The position numbers and the translations under genes are program-made. Below are positions 51,096 through 59,934 of a stretch of 64,000 nt of DNA, piece by piece. Position 1 is the first letter of the stretch, and every line of letters starts with the position of its first letter. Origin of the DNA: Streptomyces sp. L2 (GTDB taxonomy: Bacteria; Actinomycetota; Actinomycetes; Streptomycetales; Streptomycetaceae); assembly GCF_004124325.1 (NCBI RefSeq), contig NZ_QBDT01000001.1, forward strand, positions 310,001 to 374,000, written 5' to 3'. Under the pieces are notes generated by a model, which had not been told where the DNA came from, searched no databases, and worked only from the letters and a program-made list of their open reading frames with translations.

Positions 51096-52570
51096 GCGGG
51101 ACGTTCGTCGGCATGCCGGCCTTTCCCGAGGCGGCCCGGGAGGCCGTCCACGACCAGACCCTGCGCGGCAACCTCCGGCACGCCACGCACACCATCCGCG
51201 CCAAACGGGCCCAGGCCGTCGCCGAGTTGCCGGACTGGGCCGGACTGCGCGAGGCGGGCCGGCGGATCAAGGACCACACGCTGCGCCATCTCGACCGCTA
51301 TCTGGTCCAGTTGGAGGAATCGGTCACCGCGGCGGGCGGTACGGTCCACTGGGCGGCCGACGCCGACGAGGCGAACCGGATCGTCGCCGAACTGGTCATG
51401 GAGACCGGCGAGTCGGAAGTCGTCAAGGTCAAGTCGATGGCCACGCAGGAGATCGGGCTCAACGAGGCGTTGCTCGCCGAGGGCATCCACGCCTACGAGA
51501 CCGATCTCGCCGAGCTGATCGTGCAGTTGGGCCGGGACCGGCCCTCGCACATCCTGGTCCCCGCCATCCACCGCAACCGGGGCGAGATCCGGGACATCTT
51601 CGCGAGCGAGATGGGCGCCTGGGGCCGCCCGGCCCCTGAGGGCCTGACCGACAGCCCCGCCGAACTCGCGGAGGCGGCCCGGCTGCACCTGCGGGAGAAG
51701 TTCCTGCGGGCCAAGGTCGGCATCTCGGGCGCCAACTTCATGGTCGCCGAGACCGGCACACTGGTGGTCGTGGAGTCCGAGGGCAACGGCCGGATGTGCC
51801 TGACCCTGCCCGAGACGCTGATCTCGGTCGTCGGCATCGAGAAGATCGTGCCGGCCTGGCGGGACCTGGAGGTGTTCCTGCAGACCCTGCCCCGCTCCTC
51901 CACCGCCGAGCGCATGAACCCGTACACCAGCATGTGGACCGGCACCACGGACGAGGACGGCCCGCGCACGTTCCACCTGGTGCTCCTCGACAACGGCCGC
52001 ACCGACACCCTCGCCGACCGGGTCGGCCGCCAGGCGCTGCGCTGCATCCGCTGCTCGGCCTGCCTGAACGTGTGCCCGGTGTACGAGCGGGCGGGCGGCC
52101 ACGCGTACGGCTCGGTCTACCCCGGCCCGATCGGCGCCATCCTCAGTCCCCAACTGAGGGGCACCGGAAGCGAGATCGACGCCTCCCTGCCGTACGCCTC
52201 CTCGCTGTGCGGCGCCTGCTACGAGGTGTGCCCCGTCGCCATCGACATCCCCGAGGTGCTGGTGCACCTGCGGGAGCGGGTCGTCGAGGGCGGCCCGGCC
52301 GTGCGGGAGGGCAACAAGGTGCTGCTGCAACCGGCCAAGGGGCACGCGGCCGAGCGGGCGGCGATGCGGGCGGCCCGCTGGGCGTTCGCCCACCCGTCCG
52401 CGCTGCGCACGGGTCAGCGGCTGGCCTCCCGCACCCGCCGGCTGCATCCCCGTACGCTGCCCGGCCCCGGCCGGGGGTGGAGCGGCACCCGGGACCTGCC
52501 CGCCGTGCCGGCGGAGCCGTTCCGGGACTGGTGGCAGCGGACGCGCGGCGGAAAGGACGAGACCAAGTGA
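51092..52570 (+). CDS. lutB: L-lactate oxidation iron-sulfur subunit LutB
   Basis: 492 residues. N-terminal LUD domain (VVKVKSMATQEIGLNEALLAEGIHAYETDLAELIVQL; FMVAETGTLVVVESEGNGRMCLTLPE). Two [4Fe-4S] motifs CIRCSACLNVCP and CGACYEVCP follow. A Lut C-terminal helical domain ends the protein. Electron-transferring subunit of the complex. The DNA of both overlaps shows lutABC is one transcript. Confidence 0.95.
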   Translation: MSGTFVGMPAFPEAAREAVHDQTLRGNLRHATHTIRAKRAQAVAELPDWAGLREAGRRIKDHTLRHLDRYLVQLEESVTAAGGTVHWAADADEANRIVAELVMETGESEVVKVKSMATQEIGLNEALLAEGIHAYETDLAELIVQLGRDRPSHILVPAIHRNRGEIRDIFASEMGAWGRPAPEGLTDSPAELAEAARLHLREKFLRAKVGISGANFMVAETGTLVVVESEGNGRMCLTLPETLISVVGIEKIVPAWRDLEVFLQTLPRSSTAERMNPYTSMWTGTTDEDGPRTFHLVLLDNGRTDTLADRVGRQALRCIRCSACLNVCPVYERAGGHAYGSVYPGPIGAILSPQLRGTGSEIDASLPYASSLCGACYEVCPVAIDIPEVLVHLRERVVEGGPAVREGNKVLLQPAKGHAAERAAMRAARWAFAHPSALRTGQRLASRTRRLHPRTLPGPGRGWSGTRDLPAVPAEPFRDWWQRTRGGKDETK

Positions 52571-53208
52571 GCAGCAGGGAACGGGTCCTGGGGCGGGTGC
52601 GGCGCGCGCTCGCGGACGTCACACCGGAGACACGGCCGTACGAGGAGGCCGTCGGCCGGGACTACCTCCGCGAGCACGGTGAGCGGACGCCCGAGGAGGC
52701 CGTGGACCTGCTCGCCGAGAACCTGGCGGACTACCGGGCGGTCGTGCACCGTTCGGACGCCGAGGAGCTGCCGTACCTGATCATGCGGCTGCTCGCCGAG
52801 CGTGGCTCCGAGGAGGTGCTGGTGCCTCCGGGGCTGCCGCCCGCGTGGATGTCGGCCGCCGATCCCGTGCGCATCCACGACCGTGCGGCGAGCACAGCGC
52901 AGCGGCTGGACCGCGTGGGGAGTGTCGTCACCGGCTGCGCGGTGGCGATCGCCGAGACCGGCACGATCGTCCTCGACGGCTCCCCGGACCAGGGCCGCCG
53001 CCGCATCACTCTCATCCCCGACCACCACATCTGCGTCGTCCGGGTGCCCGAGCAGGTCGTCTCCTCCGTCCCGCAGGCGCTCGGACGCCTCTCCCCCGCC
53101 CGCCCCCTGACCTGGATCTCCGGCCCGTCCGCGACGAGCGACATCGAGCTGGACCGGGTGGAGGGGGTGCACGGTCCGCGGACGCTTGAAGTCGTCCTGC
53201 TGGGCTGA
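52567..53208 (+). CDS. lutC: L-lactate oxidation subunit LutC
   Basis: 213 residues, LUD domain protein: VVTGCAVAIAETGTIVLDGSPDQGRRRITLIPDHHICVV and the C-terminal LTWISGPSATSDIELDRVEGVHGPRTLEVVLLG, which matches LutC. GTG start overlaps the lutB stop (GTGA). Last gene of the rhamnose-lactate operon. Confidence 0.95.
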   Translation: MSSRERVLGRVRRALADVTPETRPYEEAVGRDYLREHGERTPEEAVDLLAENLADYRAVVHRSDAEELPYLIMRLLAERGSEEVLVPPGLPPAWMSAADPVRIHDRAASTAQRLDRVGSVVTGCAVAIAETGTIVLDGSPDQGRRRITLIPDHHICVVRVPEQVVSSVPQALGRLSPARPLTWISGPSATSDIELDRVEGVHGPRTLEVVLLG

Positions 53209-53248
53209 CGGGCGTGCGGGCGGCCGAGGCGTGACAGATGGACTGAAC

Positions 53249-53256
53249 AAGCGCTT
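53249..53256. promoter_or_regulatory. AAGCGCTT palindrome before the MoxR gene
   Basis: GAACAAGCGCTTAGATA contains a perfect 8-bp palindrome of a type used by several streptomycete TetR regulators, 25 bp before the ATG. A TAGATA that could serve as -10 overlaps its edge. No TetR gene is adjacent; weak call. Confidence 0.3.
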
Positions 53257-53280
53257 AGATAGTGGCGGAAGCGCAGAAGC

Positions 53281-54183
53281 ATGGACCCGATCAGCCGGAG
53301 GCCCCCGTTGTTCACGTCCGTCGGCTTGTTCACGTCCGTCGGCGATGTCTCCGCCCGTCTCGCCGAGACCGGGTACCTCGCCTCGCCGGCCGTCGCCACG
53401 ACCGTCTTCCTCGCCGACCGGCTCGGCAAGCCGCTGCTGGTCGAAGGGCCCGCCGGGGTGGGCAAGACCGAGCTGGCCAAGGCCGTCGCCCAGGTCGCCG
53501 GGGCCCGGCTGGTACGGCTGCAGTGCTACGAGGGCGTCGACGAGTCCCGCGCGCTGTACGAGTGGAACCACGCCAAGCAGCTCCTGCGCATCAGCGCGGG
53601 CCGGGACGAGAGCTGGGACGAGACCCGCACCGACATCTTCAGTGAGGAGTTCCTGCTCCCCCGCCCCCTGCTGACCGCGATCCGCGGCGACGAACCGACC
53701 GTGCTGCTGATCGACGAGACCGACAAGGCCGACGTCGAGATGGAGGGGCTGCTGCTGGAGGTGCTCAGCGACTTCCAGGTCACCGTCCCGGAGCTGGGCA
53801 CGGTCGCCGCCACGCGCCGCCCGTTCGTCGTCCTGACCTCCAACGCGGGCCGCGAACTGTCCGAGGCCCTGCGCCGGCGCTGCCTGTTCCTGCACATCGG
53901 GTTCCCGGAGGAGGAGCTGGAGCGCAGGATCGTCCGGCTGAAGGTGCCGGAGCTCACGGAGGCGCTGACCGAGTCGGTGGTCCGGGTCGTCGGCGCGCTG
54001 CGCGCGATGGACCTGCGCAAGGCGCCGTCCGTCGCCGAGACCGTCGACTGGGCGCGCACCCTGCTCGCCCTGGGCGCCGACACGCTGGACGAGACGGTCG
54101 TACGGGACAGCCTCGGCGTGATCCTCAAGCACCAGGACGATGTCCTGAAGGCGGCCGCCAAGCTGGACCTGGAAGCGCTGTGA
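53281..54183 (+). CDS. MoxR-family AAA+ ATPase
   Basis: 300 residues. Walker A GPAGVGKTE, Walker B VLLIDETDKAD, sensor 1 LTSNAGRELSEALRRRC, MoxR lid at the C-terminus. MoxR ATPases work with VWA proteins as chaperones that insert metal cofactors or remodel complexes; the partner is the next gene, overlapping by 4 bp. An 18-bp tandem duplication near the start encodes LFTSVGLFTSVG. The CO-dehydrogenase genes that accompany CoxD/CoxE pairs are absent. Confidence 0.92.
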   Translation: MDPISRRPPLFTSVGLFTSVGDVSARLAETGYLASPAVATTVFLADRLGKPLLVEGPAGVGKTELAKAVAQVAGARLVRLQCYEGVDESRALYEWNHAKQLLRISAGRDESWDETRTDIFSEEFLLPRPLLTAIRGDEPTVLLIDETDKADVEMEGLLLEVLSDFQVTVPELGTVAATRRPFVVLTSNAGRELSEALRRRCLFLHIGFPEEELERRIVRLKVPELTEALTESVVRVVGALRAMDLRKAPSVAETVDWARTLLALGADTLDETVVRDSLGVILKHQDDVLKAAAKLDLEAL

Positions 54184-55547
54184 GCGATGTCGCCGAGCGC
54201 GTCACCGCCCTGGTCGGGGCGCTGCGCGCGCACGGCGTGCGGATCGGTACCGGCGAGAGCGTGGACGCGGCGCGTGCGGTGGCGGCGCTGGGCCTCGCCG
54301 ACCGGGAGCTGCTGCGCGAGGGACTGGCCGCGACGCTGCTGCACGGGCAGGGCCAGCGGGCGGTGTTCGACCCGGTCTTCGACCTGTACTTCCCGCGCGG
54401 CGTCGGCGGCCCGGACACCGGCCCGGTGAGCCGGGACGAGCTGCGTGACCGGCTCGCCGCGGCGCTGGCCGCGAACGACGAGGCGGCGCTGGGCCGGTTG
54501 GCGGCGGAGGCGGTGGACGGCTTCGGCGGGTACGGGAGTTCTCCCGGCTCGGACGGTTTCTCCTCGTACCAGGCCCTGGACCGGATCCGTCCGCAGACCC
54601 TGCTGGCCCGGGTGCGGGACGGCATCCGGGGTCAGGGCGGCCAGAGCGGTCGGGGTGGCGGCGCGGAGTTCGCGGACCGGCTGCTGGAGGACGAGATCCG
54701 GGCCCGGATCGAGGTGTTCCGGCGGCTGGTCGCGGCCGAGGCGCGCCGCCGGGTCGCGGAGCGGCGCGGCCGGGACGAGATCGCCCGGCGGGCCGTCGCG
54801 CCGACCGCCGACCGGGTGGACTTCCTGTTCGCCGGGAGGGACCAACTGGCCGAGCTGCGCAGGGCGGTTCAGCCGCTCGCCCGCAAGCTGGCCACGCGGC
54901 TGGCGGCGCGCCGGCGCCGGGCCGCGCGCGGCACGGTCGATCTGCGCCGCACGCTGCGCTCGTCGCTGTCCACGGGCGGGGTGCCGATGCGGCCGGTGCT
55001 GCGCCGGCGCCGCCCGGTCCGGCCCGAACTGGTGCTGCTGTGCGACGTGTCGGGCTCGGTGTCCGGTTTCTCGGACTTCACGATGCTGCTGGTGCAGGCA
55101 CTGCACGACCAGTTCAGCAAGGTCCGGGTGTTCGCCTTCGTCAACCGTCTGGACGAGGTGACGGGACTGCTCCGGCGCGGCACGGCCGACGCCGACGGGC
55201 TCAGCGCCCGGATCCGCGCCGGGGCCACGCTCACCGGCTGGCACGGCAGCAGCGACTACGGCGTGGCCCTGGGCGAGTTCACCGAGCGGTACGGCGACGC
55301 GGTCGGGCCGCGCACGACGGTGTTCGTCCTCGGGGACGCCCGCACCAACATGAGCGACCCGAACCTGCCCGCCGTGAGCGAGCTGGCCCGGCGGGCCCGG
55401 CGCGTCTACTGGCTGAACCCCGAGCCGCGCGAGCGCTGGGGCACCGGCGACTCGGCCGCGCCCGCGTACGCGGAGCTGGTGGAGATGCACGAGTGCCGCA
55501 CGGCCCGCCAGCTCGGCACGCTGGTGGGGCGGCTGCTGCCGGTGTGA
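54180..55547 (+). CDS. VWA domain CoxE-like protein
   Basis: 455 residues. The N-terminal helical part is rich in Arg/Ala (VAAEARRRVAERRGRDEIARRAVAPTADRVDFL). The C-terminal von Willebrand A domain has MIDAS DVSGSVS (about residue 287-293, in LLCDVSGSVSGFSDF), threonine position in RAGATLTGWHGSSDYG, and GDARTNMSDP. CoxE-type proteins pair with MoxR ATPases. GTG start overlaps the ATPase stop (GTGA). Confidence 0.92.
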   Translation: MSDVAERVTALVGALRAHGVRIGTGESVDAARAVAALGLADRELLREGLAATLLHGQGQRAVFDPVFDLYFPRGVGGPDTGPVSRDELRDRLAAALAANDEAALGRLAAEAVDGFGGYGSSPGSDGFSSYQALDRIRPQTLLARVRDGIRGQGGQSGRGGGAEFADRLLEDEIRARIEVFRRLVAAEARRRVAERRGRDEIARRAVAPTADRVDFLFAGRDQLAELRRAVQPLARKLATRLAARRRRAARGTVDLRRTLRSSLSTGGVPMRPVLRRRRPVRPELVLLCDVSGSVSGFSDFTMLLVQALHDQFSKVRVFAFVNRLDEVTGLLRRGTADADGLSARIRAGATLTGWHGSSDYGVALGEFTERYGDAVGPRTTVFVLGDARTNMSDPNLPAVSELARRARRVYWLNPEPRERWGTGDSAAPAYAELVEMHECRTARQLGTLVGRLLPV

Positions 55548-55631
55548 GCGGCGGGGGGGCGCGGCACCGGGCCGCCGGCCGGGCGGCCCGGTGCGGATGT
55601 GGCAGAAGGGGTGTGACGGAAACTCCGGGGG

Positions 55632-55991
55632 TCATGAACCCTTGGCGTACTCGTTCGCCATCGTTCCGGCGAAGTCGAGGACGACGACCTGCTCGTCGCC
55701 CACCACCCAGGCGTCATGGCCGGGCGAGCACACGAAGACGTCGCCCGGGCCGACCTCGCTCTCGGCGCCGTCGTCCATGAGCAGGTGCATCCGGCCCTGG
55801 ATCACATAGCCGTTGTGGTGGACCATGCAGGTCTTCGTGCCCGCGATCGGAGCCACCGACTCCGACCAGCGCCAGCCCGGTTCGAAGGTGCCCACCGCGA
55901 AGTCGAGCCCGGTCAGGTGGAGCGCTTCGAGGTGGCCGCGGGGGAAGTCACGCCGTTCGTCCGGCTTGTCGACCGTCTTCGCTTCCAGCAT
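55632..55991 (-). CDS. Small cupin-domain protein
   Basis: 119 residues, single cupin barrel: W.W.ESVAPIAGTKTCMVHHNGYVIQGRMHLLMDDGAESEVGPGDVFVCSPGHDAWVVGDEQVVVLDF matches cupin motifs 1 and 2. Some metal-ligand histidines are present (HH in MVHHNGY, H in PGHDAW). Ligand or substrate unknown. It stands alone, convergent with the VWA gene. Confidence 0.85.
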   Translation of the reverse strand: MLEAKTVDKPDERRDFPRGHLEALHLTGLDFAVGTFEPGWRWSESVAPIAGTKTCMVHHNGYVIQGRMHLLMDDGAESEVGPGDVFVCSPGHDAWVVGDEQVVVLDFAGTMANEYAKGS

Positions 55992-56178
55992 GACGGTGTC
56001 CTCCCTTCCGGCCGCTCACCGCGGCCGGGGCCGGCCTCCGTCCCCCGGCGGCCTCGGGCGGCACCGGCGCTGCGGCGGTGGCCGTACCCCACGGCACCAT
56101 CGTGGGCCCGCCGGTCGGCCGCCGCCATTCGGGGGACGGGACAACGATGTCGACCCGCCGACCGGTCGCCCGGGGCAC

Positions 56179-56865
56179 TCAAACCGCCTCTACGGCCGCG
56201 CCCCCCGTCACCGGTTCCGCCGCCTCCCGCCTTGTCGTGGCCTCGGCCCGGCGTACGGCGAACACGGCGCCGGCGTAGGCCAGGTCGAGGAGGAGACAGC
56301 CGGCGTAGAGGTAGTACATGAGGGCGCTGTCGTAGCGGGCCGCCCGGTCGGGGTCGGCGAGCATGGAGGCCGAGGCGCAGGCGGTACCGAGCAGCTTGCT
56401 CACCGCGATGCCGGGGGACTGGCCGCGGGTGCCGCGGCGGGCGGCGAGCATCGCCAGGAACATGCCGGACATGGCGAGGTTGCTGCCGAACGCGGTGATC
56501 GTGCCGACGCCCTCGTCGAACTGTTCGGAGGCGTAGTTCATCCCTGGGTAGGCGAGGGCGAGCAGCAGGGCCAGGGCGGGGAGGAAGAACCGGTCGGGGA
56601 GATAAGGGAATTCGGCCCGCCCGAAGCGGACGACGGTGTATCCGACGGCGAGGTCGAAGCAGAACCAGACGATGTTGACCACGTGCATGACGCCGGGCGC
56701 GGGCCGCACGAAGGCGAACATGAACTCCCAGGAGAGGTTGGTGGCGAACGCGACGACCGGCATCCCGAAGGTCCGCTCCCGCAGCCCGGTACGGATCAGC
56801 AGGACGTACACGACCGTCCAGAACAGTCCCGTGCCGAGCAGCAACGCCGTGTGCACCGCCCCCAT
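56179..56865 (-). CDS. Seven-helix membrane protein resembling Pyr4-type membrane cyclases
   Basis: 228 residues, about seven membrane helices. The segment FATNLSWEFMFAFVRPAPGVMHVVNIVWFCFDLAVGYTVVRFG has the N..WE and W..xD pattern I associate with the Pyr4/PaxB family of integral-membrane terpene cyclases and their uncharacterised bacterial relatives. Resemblance is by motif and topology only. No prenyltransferase or isoprenoid gene is next to it. ATG 56865 has GGAGG 5-6 bp upstream. The 187 bp before the cupin gene show nothing. Confidence 0.5.
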   Translation of the reverse strand: MGAVHTALLLGTGLFWTVVYVLLIRTGLRERTFGMPVVAFATNLSWEFMFAFVRPAPGVMHVVNIVWFCFDLAVGYTVVRFGRAEFPYLPDRFFLPALALLLALAYPGMNYASEQFDEGVGTITAFGSNLAMSGMFLAMLAARRGTRGQSPGIAVSKLLGTACASASMLADPDRAARYDSALMYYLYAGCLLLDLAYAGAVFAVRRAEATTRREAAEPVTGGAAVEAV

Positions 56866-57087
56866 GAGCACCTCCGTCGGCCGGCGTCCGCGGGCACGCC
56901 GGGTTCCGTGATACGCCGTCGGCCCACTCTGACACGGCCCGGCGCGACCCCGGGGGAAATTCGCCGGGGTTCACCCGCAACCCCGGCGGGGGCCGGACGT
57001 CTGTCCGGGTGGAGGCCTCCACTTCGACACCTCGCCGCTGCGATACAGCGGCACCTCGACAGCGTCCGAACGAACCCGAAGGACCCC

Positions 57088-57630
57088 ATGTCCGCACACC
57101 GTGTCCCCCGTCCCCGCCGCATCCGCAGGCTGCGCACCGCCCTGGGGGTCTCCGCAGCCGGCGCCGCCCTCGCCGTCACCGGCACCGTGACCGCGCAGGC
57201 CGTCCAGCACGACACACACTCCGCCACACAGGCGGACGCCACCCCGACGCCGGCACCGGCGACCCCGCACGGGACGCCGACAGCGGCGCCGGCCCCGTCC
57301 CGCCCCTCGACCCCGAGGCCGGTCCCGGCCACACCCCGCACGCCGACCCCGGTCCCGGCCTCGTCCGCAGCCGGCACACCGACGCCGGTCCCGGCCGGAC
57401 CGGACGCCCGGACACCGGCCCCGATGCCGGTGCCGCCCGGCTCGGACACCCGGACACCGACCCCGATGCCGGTGCCGCCCGGCTCGGACACCCGGACGCC
57501 GACCCCGATGCCGGTGCCGCCCAGCTCGGACACCCGGACACCGACACCCGTACCGTCGGTCCCGGTCCCGGTCCCGGCCCCCGCGCATCCGCACGCCACG
57601 CCCGCGCCCGTTCCGCGGCAGCAGCACTGA
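57088..57630 (+). CDS. Secreted Pro/Thr-rich repeat protein
   Basis: 180 residues. Signal peptide about 1-40 (RRIRRLRTALGVSAAGAALAVTGTVTAQA). The mature part is almost only Pro, Thr, Ala, Val and Ser with three near-identical 14-residue repeats SDTRTPTPMPVPPG encoded by tandem DNA (about 57440-57545). Disordered, possibly a wall-spanning stalk, but without LPXTG or transmembrane anchor. ATG follows GAAGGA. Low complexity makes the opposite strand open as well. Confidence 0.65.
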   Translation: MSAHRVPRPRRIRRLRTALGVSAAGAALAVTGTVTAQAVQHDTHSATQADATPTPAPATPHGTPTAAPAPSRPSTPRPVPATPRTPTPVPASSAAGTPTPVPAGPDARTPAPMPVPPGSDTRTPTPMPVPPGSDTRTPTPMPVPPSSDTRTPTPVPSVPVPVPAPAHPHATPAPVPRQQH

Positions 57631-57646
57631 GGTACCGAGGTACGTC

Positions 57647-57690
57647 CGGTGGGTGGTGCGGCCGCAGCGCTACGGCCCCACCACCCACCG
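57647..57690 (+). terminator. Long hairpin between the Pro-rich gene and the ECF sigma gene
   Basis: Perfect 12-bp arms CGGTGGGTGGTG and CACCACCCACCG around a loop containing CGGCCG..CGGCC. It starts 17 bp after one stop and ends 13 bp before the sigma ATG, so it could be a terminator or a translation-control hairpin. Confidence 0.6.
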
Positions 57691-57703
57691 AACCGGGAGA
57701 CCC

Positions 57704-58414
57704 ATGACGATGACGACAACCGCACTTTCGCCGGCGCCCCTGCCGTCCTGGACGGGGCGCGCCCGTACCCCGGGCCCGGCAGCGCCCCGGCGGACACGCC
57801 CGGCACGGGCCCGGCTCCGGGGGCTCCTCGCGCGCGTCCGCGCGGGCACCGCGCCACCCGGCCCCACGCCGTACGGCACCGGCGGCGACGCCCGCCACCT
57901 CCCCCTGACCGAGCCGGACCGGGATTCCCCGGTCGTCATAGAGGACCTGTACCACCACCGCCGGCTGTCGCTGGTCCGCCTGGCGCTGCTGCTGGTCGAC
58001 GACCTGCCCACCGCCGAAGACGTGGTGCAGGACGCCTTCACCGCGCTGTTCCGCCGCCACGGGCACCGGCTCGGCTCGCTCGACAACCCGGAGGCGTATC
58101 TGCGGACCAGCGTCGTCAACGGCGCCCGGTCGGTGTTGCGGCGGCGCAGGACCGCACGGGCGCACACGCCCGAGCCGGAGCAGCACGCGCCGGCCCCGGA
58201 GGAGGACGTGCTGCTGCACGAGGACCACCAGGAGGTGCTGGCCGCCCTCGGCACGCTGACCCCACGGCAGCGGGAAGTGCTGGTCCTGCGCTACTGGTCG
58301 CATCTGACCGAGGCCGAGATCGCGTCGACGCTCGGGCTGTCGCGGGGCACCGTCAAGTCCACCGCGAGCCGGGCCCTGGACGCCCTCGGCCGCCGTCTGG
58401 AGGGACTGCGATGA
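57704..58414 (+). CDS. ECF RNA polymerase sigma factor with N-terminal extension
   Basis: 236 residues. Region 2 about 80-145 (RLSLVRLALLLVDDLPTAEDVVQDAFTALFRRHGHRLGSLDNPEAYLRTSVVNGARSVLRRRR). Region 4 about 175-230 (LGTLTPRQREVLVLRYWSHLTEAEIASTLGLSRGTVKSTASRALDALGRRL). The first about 75 residues are basic and Pro-rich, unusual for ECF factors, so internal starts are possible. The following gene overlaps by 4 bp (ATGA) and is the expected membrane partner. Confidence 0.9.
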   Translation: MTMTTTALSPAPLPSWTGRARTPGPAAPRRTRPARARLRGLLARVRAGTAPPGPTPYGTGGDARHLPLTEPDRDSPVVIEDLYHHRRLSLVRLALLLVDDLPTAEDVVQDAFTALFRRHGHRLGSLDNPEAYLRTSVVNGARSVLRRRRTARAHTPEPEQHAPAPEEDVLLHEDHQEVLAALGTLTPRQREVLVLRYWSHLTEAEIASTLGLSRGTVKSTASRALDALGRRLEGLR

Positions 58415-58748
58415 GCGAGTCAGGGACGTCGGCGGCGCCGACCCAGGTGGAGGAACGGCTGCGGGCCGCCCTGGCCGCGCGGGCGCACTCCGTCCGCCCG
58501 GCCGACCTGCGTCCGCTGGGCCCGCCCACGGCAGCGGACCGCCCCGCCGGGTGGTTCTGCGCCGGGTCGCCGTAGGGCTGCTCGCCCTGGCCGCCGTAGC
58601 GGCGCTGGCGTTCTTCACCGTACGAGGCGAGGCGCCACGCCCGGCCGAGCCGGCCCGCCCCCCCAGCCCGACGAGGCAGACACCGTCCCCGGTGCCGAGC
58701 CCCGTGCGCCCGACACCGGAGCCGACGGCGGGCGGACCGGCGGGGTGA
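58411..58748 (+). pseudogene. Frameshifted membrane partner of the ECF sigma factor
   Basis: Frame 1 from ATG 58411 reads TQVEERLRAALAARAHSVRPADLRPLGPPTAADRPAGW, the usual cytoplasmic start of such partner proteins, but stops at 58573-58575. The membrane helix VAVGLLALAAVAALAFFTV and Pro/Thr-rich outer tail continue in another frame to 58748. One missing or extra base around 58540-58560 would restore a protein of about 111 residues. True mutation, sequencing error and programmed shift cannot be told apart from here. Confidence 0.6.
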
Positions 58749-58867
58749 CGGGCCCGCGGCCCGCAGGCGAGGCAGACGGCGCGGGCGCCCCGCCGAGGCA
58801 GCCCACCGGCGCACACACCCGCCCGCACACTCGGCAACCCCGTCGGCGGGCCGCTAGGTTGGGCGGT

Positions 58868-59833
58868 ATGAGCAACCTTGACCGTGCGCCGGTACCCAGT
58901 GTGTGCGGCGGCCGCGGATTCGTCGTAGCCGAGCCCGTCCGCGAACTGCTGAGCCCCCGCCACGTGAAACTCGGCGAGTCGACCGAGGTACGGCGGCTCC
59001 TGCCGAACCTGGGGCGGCGCATGATCGGCGCCTGGGCCTTCGTGGACCACTACGGCCCCGACGACATCGCCGACGAGCCCGGCATGCAGGTCCCCCCGCA
59101 CCCGCACATCGGGCTGCAGACGGTGAGCTGGCTGCACGAGGGCGAGGTGCTGCACCGCGACTCCACGGGCAGCCTGCAGACGATCCGGCCGAGACAGCTG
59201 GGCCTGATGACGTCGGGCCGGGCGATCAGCCACTCCGAGGAGAGCCCGAAGCCGCACGCCCGCCTCCTGCACGGCGCCCAGCTGTGGGTGGCCCTGCCGG
59301 ACGCCGACCGCCACACCGACCCGCGGTTCGAGTTCCATCCCGACCTGCCGTCGGTCACCGCGCCCGGACTGACCGCCACGGTGATCCTCGGCGAGATCGA
59401 CGGCGCCGCGTCACCCGGTACGACCTTCACCCCGATCGTCGGCGCCGACCTCACGCTCACCCGGGGCACCGACGTCCGCCTCCCCCTCGAACCCGACTTC
59501 GAGTACGGCGTGCTGGCCATGTCCGGCGAGGTACACGTGGACGGAGTACCGGTACTGCCCGGCTCGATGCTCTACCTCGGCTGCGGCCGCACCGAACTCC
59601 CCCTCCGCGCCGAGTCGGACGCCGGCCTCATGCTCCTCGGCGGCGAGCCGTTCGCGGAAGAACTGATCATGTGGTGGAACTTCATCGGGCGTCAGCAAGA
59701 CGAGATCAGGCAGGCCCGGGAGGACTGGATGAAGGGGACAAGATTTGGGGAAGTGAAGGGCTACGACGGAGCACCGCTCCCGGCCCCCGAACTACCGTCG
59801 GTGCCACTGAAACCGCGAGGCCGAGTGCGCTGA
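58868..59833 (+). CDS. Pirin family protein
   Basis: 321 residues, bicupin. Pirin metal-site motif HPHIGLQTVSWLHEGEVLHRDSTGS (His, His, His, Glu pattern), preceded by IGAWAFVDHYGPDD. C-terminal pirin_C with LLGGEPFAEELIMWWNFIGR. Bacterial pirins may act as quercetinase-like or protein-binding factors. ATG lies 119 bp after the broken sigma partner. Confidence 0.94.
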   Translation: MSNLDRAPVPSVCGGRGFVVAEPVRELLSPRHVKLGESTEVRRLLPNLGRRMIGAWAFVDHYGPDDIADEPGMQVPPHPHIGLQTVSWLHEGEVLHRDSTGSLQTIRPRQLGLMTSGRAISHSEESPKPHARLLHGAQLWVALPDADRHTDPRFEFHPDLPSVTAPGLTATVILGEIDGAASPGTTFTPIVGADLTLTRGTDVRLPLEPDFEYGVLAMSGEVHVDGVPVLPGSMLYLGCGRTELPLRAESDAGLMLLGGEPFAEELIMWWNFIGRQQDEIRQAREDWMKGTRFGEVKGYDGAPLPAPELPSVPLKPRGRVR

Positions 59834-59934
59834 ACCAGGCGTTTCCAGCCCGGCGCACACGTGACCAGGCAAGGCGAAACACCCCCCACCCCATTCGCCC
59901 AGACTGCGCGAGCAAACCTTCTTCGCCCGGCATA

